The notes beneath the pieces are model-generated. The model had not been told where the DNA came from, did not search any database, and saw only the letters and a list, made by a program, of their open reading frames with translations. The position numbers were made by a program, and so were the translations under genes. Positions 27,457 through 34,416 of a stretch of 64,000 bases of DNA are shown one piece after another. Source of the DNA: Paenibacillus sp. BIC5C1 (GTDB lineage: Bacteria; Bacillota; Bacilli; Paenibacillales; Paenibacillaceae); NCBI RefSeq assembly GCF_032399705.1, contig NZ_CP135922.1:3348001-3412000 (forward strand). The letters run 5' to 3'. Position 1 is the stretch's first letter. The number at the start of each line of letters is the position of its first letter.

Positions 27457-27509
27457 AAGACCATTCCGATAAAATTGAGATGTTCAGGCTCAACGAAAGG
27501 AATGGTCTT
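27457..27509 (+). promoter_or_regulatory. RBS-sequestering stem-loop of the transposase mRNA
   Basis: Perfect 11-bp inverted repeat AAGACCATTCC (27457-27467) and GGAATGGTCTT (27499-27509). The right arm covers the AAAGGAAT ribosome site and ends 3 nt before the tnpA ATG, so the folded mRNA should block translation, as described for classical IS200. Confidence 0.75.
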
Positions 27510-27511
27510 AG

Positions 27512-27985
27512 ATGGCAAATAAGAGCTACAGCCTAGCTCACACAAAGTGGATGTGCAAATACCACATTGTATTCACCCCGAAGTATAGACGGAAAGAAAT
27601 CTATAATCAAGTGAGAAGAGACTTGATCGAAATTTTCAAACGTCTATGTAAGTACAAAGGAGTAGAAATTATAGAAGGTCACATGATGCCCGATCATGTT
27701 CACATGTTGGTAGCGATCCCACCGAAAATGGCTGTCTCCACGTTCATGGGATATCTAAAGGGAAAAAGTTCGCTCATGATCTTCGAGAAACACGCCCAGC
27801 TCAAGTATAAATACGGAAATCGAAAATTTTGGGCAGAAGGGTATTACGTAAGTACAGTGGGTCTAAATGAAGCAACGGTAAGAAAGTATATACGTGAACA
27901 AGAAGCACATGATCAGGCGATAGATAAGCTGAGTGTAAAAGAATATGAAGATCCATTTAACAGCAACAAGAGCAAAAAGAAGTAA
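27512..27985 (+). CDS. tnpA: IS200-like Y1 transposase TnpA
   Basis: 157 residues, full length. HUH motif DHVHM (His62 and His64) and the catalytic Tyr126 in VRKYIREQ are intact, with YHIVFTPKYRR near 17-27 and KFWAEGYYVSTVG near 105-117 as other family landmarks. It catalyses single-strand excision and insertion via a 5'-phosphotyrosine. Translation is probably held down by the upstream stem-loop. The C-terminus is Lys-rich. Nothing suggests decay, so the element may be active. Confidence 0.92.
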   Translation: MANKSYSLAHTKWMCKYHIVFTPKYRRKEIYNQVRRDLIEIFKRLCKYKGVEIIEGHMMPDHVHMLVAIPPKMAVSTFMGYLKGKSSLMIFEKHAQLKYKYGNRKFWAEGYYVSTVGLNEATVRKYIREQEAHDQAIDKLSVKEYEDPFNSNKSKKK

Positions 27986-28101
27986 AACCAGTTTAACTGG
28001 TAAGTGAAAGTGACAAATAACACTGAGCCTGAACAGATTTGCTGTCAGGCTAGCGTCTTTAGGCGCAGTTTGGCAACAGGGGGTTATACCCCAAGAGCAA
28101 A

Positions 28102-28120
28102 CCACCCGTTGGACGGGTGG
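28102..28120. repeat. Right-end subterminal palindrome of the IS200-like element
   Basis: Stem CCACCCGT / ACGGGTGG with a TGG loop, in the same orientation as the left-end hairpin and differing only at the loop and one stem pair. Confidence 0.8.
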
Positions 28121-28246
28121 TCCTGATTTTTAGACATACTATATTGTTCAGGTATTGAATGGAGTGCGAAGGGGCAATCGTATGGTTTCCATACGTTTTC
28201 ATGGGTAATAACATATTGACCATTAAACTCGTAAGGAGTGATACAA

Positions 28247-28879
28247 TTGAAAGAACTTCGTTCTGTTTTTGTTAAAATCCCGATGTTCGTCATGTTTCTT
28301 GCACTTACAGCTTGCTCTGGAGAAACAGAGCCGCCAGCAACCTCTGAACCGTCAGCACCAACAAATGAATCGGTTACAGCTCCCACCACAGAAAATGAGG
28401 AAACATCGGAAACGACACGACCGCACACAGAAAATTTTGATTTGATGACAGGTGAAGGGAATTCATCACGAACGGCCACCTTGCATCAAGGAGAAGGTTT
28501 TACATTGTACGTGTTTGAGAAGTTTTCTTTTGAAGCTGCCAAAGGTCGCTTGTCGCTGACAAGCAATCCGGACTACTATGTGGATATTAAACCGCTGCCC
28601 TCTGATTATGATCTGGAAAAGCTTGAGACAGATGGGCGAGAAGAATTGGACAAATTCGGTGCGGTGACTGATTATAGTGGGGAGCTGATTGAGCACCCGC
28701 TTGGTTTCGCTGAGCTTTATCTTCAAGCCTCAGGTGAAAAAGGGATAAACGATTATATGGTCTGGAAATCAGAAAAAGGTGACGCTTTTTTATTCCGTCT
28801 TCATAATCCCAAAGGGGAAGAAGCCTCCGATTTCGCTGGTCCGGTCCTTGTGTCCTTATCTACGGTTCAGGGCGAATAG
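28247..28879 (+). CDS. Lipoprotein of unknown function
   Basis: About 210 residues. Signal sequence with lipobox LTAC near residue 23, then a Pro/Thr/Ser/Glu-rich linker (about 25-65) and a small globular domain with no motif I recognise (TLHQGEGFTLYVFEKF onward). The frame opens at a GTG (28238) that lies inside the ribosome site AAGGAG; the TTG at 28247 has correct spacing and is the better start. It is followed 25 nt later by another envelope protein, so the two probably form an operon. The upstream IS200-like element separates it from bshB2. Confidence 0.7.
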   Translation: MKELRSVFVKIPMFVMFLALTACSGETEPPATSEPSAPTNESVTAPTTENEETSETTRPHTENFDLMTGEGNSSRTATLHQGEGFTLYVFEKFSFEAAKGRLSLTSNPDYYVDIKPLPSDYDLEKLETDGREELDKFGAVTDYSGELIEHPLGFAELYLQASGEKGINDYMVWKSEKGDAFLFRLHNPKGEEASDFAGPVLVSLSTVQGE

Positions 28880-28904
28880 TTATCATCGTCATCTTAAGGA
28901 GTGA

Positions 28905-29618
28905 GTGGACATCGTAATGCCGAAAATGCGAAGCAAACGAATCATTCGAATTACTGCGTTAATCATTTTACTTTTGCTCATATCATGCATCGCATTTGTT
29001 TATGTTAATGACAGACCTGGCGGATTAGCCGATCGGCGTATGTCCAAAGCGATGGGAATGAGTGAAACCATCCATATTCCTATAGGGAAAACTGCTGAAG
29101 AATCCATTCAGAAGTTTAGAGGTAAGGATGATTCATTACAAATTATTTTTCAAGAACCGGTAGACGGCGGCATGATTTTGTTTAAACAAAAAGTTGGTCA
29201 GAAGAATAACAGCAATCTTCAAATGGAATATGCTCGGAAGATAATGTTCGGATGGAAGTGGGCTTGGGGTGGCGGATATTCTATTGGGGAATCATCTCAA
29301 TTCACGTCTGCAATGGATTATATGAGCATGCCTGAATTGAGTCATATATCGACACCTTTCCCTATGCTGTTTGGACATATATTAGACCAGGCTATTCAGC
29401 GTGTAACTGTCGAGTTCGAGGGGGATGAGAAACCAGCAGTTACCGAAGCCAAGTTGGTTGAGGTGGGACCGGAAAGCATAATCTGGTTTGTATCACTGCC
29501 CTCGTCTGCAACAATTCCTTATGAAATAAAGGGATTCAACGATAGAGGAGAGCTCATAACCCATAAACAAATTGATGATCCGAATGGCATGGGTTCCATG
29601 GTTCTTGGAGAGCGTTAA
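28905..29618 (+). CDS. Membrane-anchored protein of unknown function
   Basis: 237 residues: a basic N-terminus, one hydrophobic anchor (ITALIILLLLISCIAFVYV, residues about 16-34), and an extracellular domain of about 200 residues. Regions such as FGWKWAWGGGYS and PFPMLFGHILDQAIQRVTVE are visible, but I do not recognise the family. GTG at 28905 and ATG at 28917 are both possible; neither has ideal spacing from AAGGAG at 28896-28901. Co-directional with the lipoprotein upstream, and ends at a bidirectional terminator. Confidence 0.65.
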   Translation: MDIVMPKMRSKRIIRITALIILLLLISCIAFVYVNDRPGGLADRRMSKAMGMSETIHIPIGKTAEESIQKFRGKDDSLQIIFQEPVDGGMILFKQKVGQKNNSNLQMEYARKIMFGWKWAWGGGYSIGESSQFTSAMDYMSMPELSHISTPFPMLFGHILDQAIQRVTVEFEGDEKPAVTEAKLVEVGPESIIWFVSLPSSATIPYEIKGFNDRGELITHKQIDDPNGMGSMVLGER

Positions 29619-29677
29619 TGAGTATTCGTACGGAACCTGCAAGTAGGGCGGGATCGTCAAGTTTGGAAAACAATAAA

Positions 29678-29710
29678 AAGGGAACAACCACTGTTGAGGG
29701 TTGTTCCCTT
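29678..29710. terminator. Bidirectional intrinsic terminator
   Basis: Stem AAGGGAACAACC / GGTTGTTCCCTT between convergent genes, with A and T runs on either side. Confidence 0.85.
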
Positions 29711-29733
29711 ATACGTTACAAGGAAATTCGGGT

Positions 29734-30546
29734 TTACAAAAAAATAAGTAAAAGTATTCCGACTATAAAGCAATAGTATGAAAAGTAAATCAAGTTCCCT
29801 CTTGCCATAATTCCCATGAACCATTTCATTGAAAAGTAGGTTACGATAAGGGTCGTAATGAACGCTAAAATGTAAGGTATAGCCAACTGCGCTCGGTGCG
29901 GATCGGTTACGATGTCAGAAGCTCCTAATATTACCCCGCCGATGCTAATCGGAATGTAGAGCATAAAGGAAAATTTCAACGCCGTTTCTTGTTTCATCCC
30001 GACAGCAATTGATGCAATAACTGTTGCACCAGAGCGGCTTATTCCCGGAATAAGAGCCACCGCTTGAGCCAGACCCACCAGTACTGCGTCTTTTGCAGAC
30101 AAATCGCCATCTCTTTTGCGCCCACGAAGGTTTCGAATGAGCCATAGGGCAACCCCTGTAATCAGTAGACTAATCGCAACCGTATAGACAGAAGTGAATA
30201 TTTCTTCAATTTTATCCTTGAATAGCACGGCCCCGATCGCAGCAGGGAGGGTACCAATGATTATGTATAGACAAAACATAAAATCTGCTCTGTACTCCGC
30301 ATTGCGAGAGACTAGGAATCGCCAGCCTCCTACAATAAGTTTTTTGATATCTTCCCGAAAGATAAACATAATGGCAATCAGTGAGGCGGTGTTCGTCAAA
30401 ATTTCAAAGGATAATCCGTTCTGCTCCATGCCAAGCAATCGTTGAACGATAATCAAATGTCCGCTTGAAGAAACCGGAATAGGCTCTGTAGCCCCTTGCA
30501 CGACACCCAATAACACATATTTCAACCACAAAATAAAGTCTTCCAT
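29734..30546 (-). CDS. uppP: Undecaprenyl-diphosphatase-like protein (UppP/BacA family)
   Basis: 270 residues, about eight membrane segments. The family's two active-site motifs are present: the (E/Q)xxxE plus PVSSxGH block as QGATEPIPVSSSGHL near residues 18-32, and PGISRSGAT near 164-172. It should dephosphorylate undecaprenyl pyrophosphate to recycle the lipid carrier of wall synthesis; overproduction gives bacitracin resistance in relatives. The ATG follows AGGAGG. Next upstream gene, a DUF817 protein, is on the same strand 17 nt away, so they may be co-transcribed. It may be one of several UppP paralogues in the genome. Confidence 0.85.
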   Translation of the reverse strand: MEDFILWLKYVLLGVVQGATEPIPVSSSGHLIIVQRLLGMEQNGLSFEILTNTASLIAIMFIFREDIKKLIVGGWRFLVSRNAEYRADFMFCLYIIIGTLPAAIGAVLFKDKIEEIFTSVYTVAISLLITGVALWLIRNLRGRKRDGDLSAKDAVLVGLAQAVALIPGISRSGATVIASIAVGMKQETALKFSFMLYIPISIGGVILGASDIVTDPHRAQLAIPYILAFITTLIVTYFSMKWFMGIMARGNLIYFSYYCFIVGILLLIFL

Positions 30547-30562
30547 TGTATCCTCCTACTCA

Positions 30563-31327
30563 TTATTTTCGATTAGCTTTGACATATTTCAATTGGGCCA
30601 CAATGATGACACTAATAATCACCAAAAGGAACCACGAACTGATCTTGCTAAAACTGACCAGCTGCCAGGAGTCATGCTGGTCAGGATATTTCCAGCCGTT
30701 AAAAAATGTAGCTATATTTTCAGCGGTCCAGATGAAAAAACCTACGATGATAAAAGCGAGTGTTAACGGCATTCGATAGGTAGTTAATCGTACCCGATAG
30801 ATAATCCATGTTTTTCGAAAAACAATAAATACCAGAGCGGTCAACCACCAACGGAAATCGGGAATAAAATGATGTGTGAAAAAGTTGATATAGATGGCTC
30901 CTCCTAACAGAACCGAAGATGCAAACCCAGGCCAGCCCGTCATGTCCATACGCAATCTGCGCCATATTTGACACATAAAGCTTGCTACACTTGCATACAT
31001 AAATCCGCTATAAAGGGGGACACCAAAGAGCTTGGTATAACCAGGCTCGGGGTATGACCAGGACCCCATCCATACCTTATACATCTCCAGTACCAATCCA
31101 ATCACGTGAAATATACATATGACTTTGATTTCATCACGTGTTTCCAATCCGCTCCGGTACATAAGGTATTGTACTGCTAATAAAACAAGCAGAATGGCAT
31201 CATAACGATAGAGAAGAGGTATCTGAATAACGCTAGAAAGGGCCAACGTTCCAAAGATCGCCACAGGAAAAATGCAACTCATCGCCTGATGATAACCGAA
31301 ATGCAGGAGCTGTACTAAAGGTTTCAA
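30563..31327 (-). CDS. DUF817 integral membrane protein (YoaT-like)
   Basis: 254 residues with seven or more hydrophobic segments. Sequences such as YRSGLETRDEIKVICIFHVI, EMYKVWMGSWSYPEPGY and GVPLYSGFMYASVASF are typical of the DUF817 family (YoaT in Bacillus subtilis), whose function is unknown. The start appears to be TTG at 31327, 11 nt after AAGGAG. Located 16 nt upstream of the UppP-like gene on the same strand. Confidence 0.75.
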   Translation of the reverse strand: MKPLVQLLHFGYHQAMSCIFPVAIFGTLALSSVIQIPLLYRYDAILLVLLAVQYLMYRSGLETRDEIKVICIFHVIGLVLEMYKVWMGSWSYPEPGYTKLFGVPLYSGFMYASVASFMCQIWRRLRMDMTGWPGFASSVLLGGAIYINFFTHHFIPDFRWWLTALVFIVFRKTWIIYRVRLTTYRMPLTLAFIIVGFFIWTAENIATFFNGWKYPDQHDSWQLVSFSKISSWFLLVIISVIIVAQLKYVKANRK

Positions 31328-31449
31328 GTTATGTTTATCTCCTTCCTAAGCCTTGTTCATAATAATATAGATATGGTCCGTTTGTAAAAAGAGAAAAAAA
31401 GAAATATATATTTTCTTATTTTCAATTCGAGCTGATTCAAAGACAAAAC

Positions 31450-31482
31450 AGGCCCCTCGTCAAATGGAGGGACCTTGTTTTT
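31450..31482 (-). terminator. Probable intrinsic terminator of folD
   Basis: Imperfect stem GGCCCCTCGTC / GGAGGGACC-type pairing around 31451-31475, followed on the plus side by TTGTTTTT; on the minus strand it lies just after the folD stop with AAAACA-rich flank, so termination strength is uncertain. Confidence 0.35.
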
Positions 31483-31494
31483 TGGCTAATTCAT

Positions 31495-32352
31495 TTATGC
31501 ATTTTCAGATAGCTTGTAGGCAGATTTAATCGTATGTTCGATGAGCGTCGCAATTGTTACAGGACCAACACCGCCCGGTACAGGTGTAATTGCTGAAGAA
31601 GGAACAAAGCAAGCTTCGTAGTCCACATCTCCGACGTTGCCTTTGTTATAACCAGCATCAATAACGACAGCACCTGGTTTAATCCAGTCGCCTTTAACAA
31701 AGAGCGGTTTGCCCACGGCTGCAATTATGATATCGCCAAGCTTCACGATTTCCTCCAGATTCACGGTTTTGGAGTGGCAAGTCGTCACCGTTGCATTCCG
31801 GTTTAGCAGCATGGCTGAGACAGGTTTGCCCAGAATAGGGCTTCTTCCGATGACAACCGCATGTTTGCCCTCGATCTGAATATTGTAGAAATCCAGAATA
31901 CGCATAATAGCCTGTGGTGTACAGGAAGGGAATTCTGCGTCTCCAAAAGCATTAAGTGCAAAACCGAGGGTCGTTACACCGTCAACGTCCTTCTCGATAC
32001 TAATGGCATCAAAAGCTGCTCTTTCATCGATGTGATTCGGGACAGGGTGCTGAAGCAAAATACCGTGTACGGAAGGGTCATCATTTAGCTTGTTAATTTC
32101 TTGAATTAATTCATCTGTGGTGGTATCCGCAGAAAGAACAACCTTAATGGATTGCACGCCTAAGCGAGCACAAGCATTTCCTTTCATACGTACATAGGTC
32201 GCTGAAGAAGGATCATCTCCGACGAGAATTGTAGCGAGACAAGGCTGAATGCCTTTTTCCTTAAGTATGGCAACCTTCGAGGCCATGTCTTCCTTCATAA
32301 AGTCCGCTACCGTTTGTCCATTCAAGATCAGTTTGTCAGTACTCATTATCAC
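31495..32352 (-). CDS. folD: Bifunctional methylene-THF dehydrogenase/cyclohydrolase
   Basis: 285 residues, full length. The substrate site SATYVRMK retains the Tyr and the catalytic Lys four residues on; HGILLQHPVP, DVDGVT, the NADP motif VIGRSPILGKP near 168-178 and the C-terminal PVPGGVGPVTIATL are all intact. The enzyme interconverts methylene-, methenyl- and formyl-tetrahydrofolate. GTG at 32352 and ATG at 32346 are both near AAAGGG; the GTG has 4-nt spacing, the ATG 10. Controlled by the ZTP riboswitch just upstream, so expression should rise when 10-formyl-THF is short. Intrinsic stop near a T-rich hairpin at 31450-31482. Confidence 0.93.
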   Translation of the reverse strand: MIMSTDKLILNGQTVADFMKEDMASKVAILKEKGIQPCLATILVGDDPSSATYVRMKGNACARLGVQSIKVVLSADTTTDELIQEINKLNDDPSVHGILLQHPVPNHIDERAAFDAISIEKDVDGVTTLGFALNAFGDAEFPSCTPQAIMRILDFYNIQIEGKHAVVIGRSPILGKPVSAMLLNRNATVTTCHSKTVNLEEIVKLGDIIIAAVGKPLFVKGDWIKPGAVVIDAGYNKGNVGDVDYEACFVPSSAITPVPGGVGPVTIATLIEHTIKSAYKLSENA

Positions 32353-32375
32353 ATCGCCCTTTCAACATAAAAAAG

Positions 32376-32405
32376 AGGCAAGGAAATAAATATTCCTTAC
32401 CTCTG
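32376..32405 (-). terminator. Expression-platform terminator of the ZTP riboswitch
   Basis: Read on the minus strand, GAGGTAAGGAA pairs with TTCCTTGCCTC across a TATTTAT-type loop and is followed by TTTTTT. It abuts the 3' end of the aptamer, so ligand binding can decide whether it forms. Confidence 0.85.
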
Positions 32406-32482
32406 CCCAGGCGTACGGCTTATTACAAAACCATATGCTCCCTCACGGTTCACCGTGTTCGCCAGTTACATATGATCGTTTT
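32400..32482 (-). ncRNA. ZTP (pfl-motif) riboswitch upstream of folD
   Basis: On the minus strand the conserved blocks appear in order: ATATG then AACTGGCGAA, a hairpin CACGGTGAACCGTG, then GAGGGAGCATAT closing the first stem, a linker, and CCGTACGCCTGGGCAG. These are the hallmark ACUGGCG, GGGAGC and CCUGGGC elements of the ZTP aptamer, which senses the folate-stress alarmone ZTP/ZMP. A rho-independent terminator follows directly. The folD gene downstream is a well-known target class, so this is an ON switch for one-carbon metabolism. Confidence 0.93.
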
Positions 32483-32497
32483 AAATTGTTTAGATTG

Positions 32498-32526
32498 ATA
32501 CTACTTGAAAAAGCAGAATTGTTCAA
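32498..32526 (-). promoter_or_regulatory. Promoter of the riboswitch-folD transcript
   Basis: On the minus strand TTGAAC (32526-32521), 17-bp spacer, TAGTAT (32503-32498). Transcription would start about 10 nt before the aptamer. Confidence 0.6.
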
Positions 32527-32538
32527 TAGTTAATGGAT

Positions 32539-32567
32539 TTGATAACTGTTCTCACTTATGATATATT
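32539..32567 (+). promoter_or_regulatory. Promoter of the marR-nitroreductase operon
   Basis: TTGATA (32539-32544), 17-bp spacer, TATATT (32562-32567), back to back with the folD promoter. Confidence 0.6.
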
Positions 32568-32570
32568 ATT

Positions 32571-32584
32571 GTTAACCAGTAAAC
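32571..32584. promoter_or_regulatory. Candidate MarR operator
   Basis: GTTAACCAGTAAAC is a 14-bp near-palindrome (10 of 14 positions agree with its reverse complement) directly after the proposed -10 box, a typical position for MarR autorepression. Confidence 0.4.
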
Positions 32585-32665
32585 TATTTGCGGTTGAATT
32601 AGTGCATTAGATTCATTATTTAAGGTTTTTTTATTATTTATAGGTAAATAAGGAGCGATTGAAGA

Positions 32666-33148
32666 ATGGATTCAAACGATCGATCAAAACAGTTACTGTA
32701 TGACCAATTTATCCGCTTTTTACATGTATATGAGAATCACAAGGATACGGAAATTGAACATTTTCTAAGTATCGCCCAGCGGGAAAGCATGGACAAAATC
32801 CCTCAGCATTTGACCGCGATTCATATGATAGATTGCATTGGCAAGCATGAGCCTATTAACAACACGGGTATTGCCGAGGCGATGAATTTGTCCAAAGCAA
32901 GCATTACCAAGATAGGCAACAAACTGCTGGAGGAAGGATTCGTTAAACGTACGAAAATGAATGACAACAAAAAGGAGAGCTATTTCCGGTTGTCACCACA
33001 AGGCAAGAAGATCTTTGAACTGCATGAACGTCTGCATGTACTCGAGGCTGAACGGTTTTATCAATCTTTGGACAAATATTCGGAACCTGAGCTGAAAATA
33101 ATACATCGATTTCTTCAAGACAGCAGCATGGATATGGAGTCCAGATAA
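32666..33148 (+). CDS. MarR family transcriptional regulator
   Basis: 160 residues. The winged helix spans about residues 50-110: TAIHMIDCIGKHEPINNTGI, then AEAMNLSKASITKIGNKLLE as recognition region and FVKRTKMNDNKKESYFRLSP as the wing. Flanking helices form the dimer interface. It heads a run with two nitroreductase-family genes (gaps of 20 and 17 nt from the corrected starts), so it probably controls them in response to a quinone, nitro compound or oxidant, as other MarR regulators do. No cysteine-rich sensor site is obvious, so the signal is uncertain. Confidence 0.85.
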   Translation: MDSNDRSKQLLYDQFIRFLHVYENHKDTEIEHFLSIAQRESMDKIPQHLTAIHMIDCIGKHEPINNTGIAEAMNLSKASITKIGNKLLEEGFVKRTKMNDNKKESYFRLSPQGKKIFELHERLHVLEAERFYQSLDKYSEPELKIIHRFLQDSSMDMESR

Positions 33149-33168
33149 ACTGAAGGAGAGTGAATAAC

Positions 33169-33744
33169 TTGAGCCTGACAGAATTAATCAGGGAACGCAG
33201 AAGTATTCGTAAATGTAATTCAAAACCGGTGGAACAGGAGTTGGTTGTTGAATTGTTGCACAAGGCCACACGGCTTCAACCATCTGTTGAAGCTGGCTCA
33301 TGGCGTGTTGTGTATGCTGGAACTCCCGAAGCACGCAAACGGTTGGTGGACTGCATGCTGGAACAGATGTCGCAGAGCAAGCTCGGCAAGCTGATTCCAG
33401 GTAAATTGCTGGATGTTTTTAAAAAGAGGTTTACCGATATTCCAGCTCACGTCATTGTTATGTCGACTGTAGGACCGGATCGTCTGACCAATGACCGCAA
33501 TTATGCGGCAGCCTGCGGGATGATGCAGAGCTTCCAACTGCTGGGATGGGAAAAAGGGTTAGGAATGTTGTGGGATACAGAGTCCATGATTCAGAATGAA
33601 GGATTTTTCAAAGGCATTGGACTACGTGAGGATGAAAGATTTGTTGGCATTCTTCATATGGGATATTACGACAAAGCGCCAAGAAGCCGGAAAAGAACAC
33701 CTGCTGAGCAAAAGTGGACTGTATTTCAGGGTCAAACTACGTAG
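33169..33744 (+). CDS. Nitroreductase family protein
   Basis: About 191 residues of the FMN-dependent nitroreductase fold: LIRERRSIRKCNSKPVE at the N-terminus, ATRLQPSVEAGSWRVVYA for the flavin site, and the C-terminal GIGLREDERFVGILHMGYY. Members reduce nitro compounds, quinones or flavins with NAD(P)H. The frame opens at a GTG (33160) too near AAGGAG; the TTG at 33169 has 10-nt spacing and is preferred. It is the first of two tandem nitroreductase genes behind a MarR regulator. Confidence 0.8.
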   Translation: MSLTELIRERRSIRKCNSKPVEQELVVELLHKATRLQPSVEAGSWRVVYAGTPEARKRLVDCMLEQMSQSKLGKLIPGKLLDVFKKRFTDIPAHVIVMSTVGPDRLTNDRNYAAACGMMQSFQLLGWEKGLGMLWDTESMIQNEGFFKGIGLREDERFVGILHMGYYDKAPRSRKRTPAEQKWTVFQGQTT

Positions 33745-33761
33745 AAGGGGAGGAAGTAAAA

Positions 33762-34247
33762 ATGGAATTAGCCGATCTGCAAGGAGGCATACATAGTCCA
33801 AAAGATTTTTTGGATCGACCGGTATCACAGGAGCTAATCCTTGAATTGCTCAATCACGCCGTGTGGGCGCCAAATGATGGACTTCGTGAGCCGTGGCGAT
33901 TTATTTTTGCCGATAACCGTAATGGGAAACTCATGCAGGGATTACAGGAGCACGCTCCAGCCTATCTTCTGGTCTTGGTAAAGGAAGAGGCGGATTATCA
34001 TAAGCGGGAAGAGGACTTTGCAGCCGTCTGCTGTCTGATCCAAAATTTCCGTTTGCTTGCCCATGAACAGGGCCTGGGTGTGCGCAGCACGCTGCATGAC
34101 TGGATGTACGACCGGAATCGTGCTGAAACGTTTGGCGTGTTAGGCAATGAGCGAATTGCTGCGGTTCTGGAATTGGGATATGGTGCCGAACAGCCGGAAG
34201 CGAAAGCTGAGATAGCTGAACCTCAGCTTCATTTCGAACTATTGTAG
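33762..34247 (+). CDS. Nitroreductase family protein, second copy
   Basis: About 161 residues. The flavin-binding segment AVWAPNDGLREPWRFIFADN and GLGVRSTLHDW, EQPEAKAE near the C-terminus, mark the nitroreductase fold, but the first helix is shortened (GGIHSPKDFLDRPVSQE) compared with its neighbour. GGGGAGGAAG at 33747-33756 selects the ATG at 33762. Nitroreductases are obligate dimers, so this short paralogue could partner with the preceding gene product; that is inference. Confidence 0.75.
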   Translation: MELADLQGGIHSPKDFLDRPVSQELILELLNHAVWAPNDGLREPWRFIFADNRNGKLMQGLQEHAPAYLLVLVKEEADYHKREEDFAAVCCLIQNFRLLAHEQGLGVRSTLHDWMYDRNRAETFGVLGNERIAAVLELGYGAEQPEAKAEIAEPQLHFELL

Positions 34248-34284
34248 CGGGGAAGATATAGGGAAGAGAATTGATATGAATGAG

Positions 34285-34322
34285 GAACGACAATGCCTTG
34301 ATCAGGATTGTCGTTCTTTTTT
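34285..34322 (+). terminator. Intrinsic terminator of the nitroreductase operon
   Basis: Stem GAACGACAAT / ATTGTCGTTC followed by TTTTTT, 38 nt after the stop codon. Confidence 0.88.
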
Positions 34323-34327
34323 ATGTG

Positions 34328-34375
34328 GTGTGTATCCGGTTTGCAGATTAAAAGTCAGCTAAACCGGATACACAC
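34328..34375. repeat. Perfect 15-bp inverted repeat between convergent genes
   Basis: GTGTGTATCCGGTTT (34328-34342) and AAACCGGATACACAC (34361-34375) around an 18-bp centre. It lacks a T-run on either strand, so it is not a standard terminator, although it sits where the MFS transcript should stop. Confidence 0.6.
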
Positions 34376-34416
34376 GACTAATCCAGAGATTCACCTATTT
34401 TTTATAAATGATATTC

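Larger units (their letters stand above)
27400..28140 (+). mobile_element. IS200/IS605-family insertion sequence, tnpA only
   Basis: An intact Y1 transposase gene lies between two subterminal hairpins with nearly the same sequence: CCACCCGCTATGCGGGTGG at 27416-27434 and CCACCCGTTGGACGGGTGG at 28102-28120. IS200 elements lack terminal inverted repeats and use such imperfect palindromes as single-strand recognition sites, so the outer ends here are approximate. No tnpB accompanies it. It sits between the bshB2 terminator and a lipoprotein gene and breaks no recognisable coding sequence. Confidence 0.85.

Noticed and set aside
27400..28140. Possible IS605-type element with tnpB or a nearby omega RNA
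   Set aside because: No TnpB-like frame on either strand; only tnpA with two end hairpins is present.
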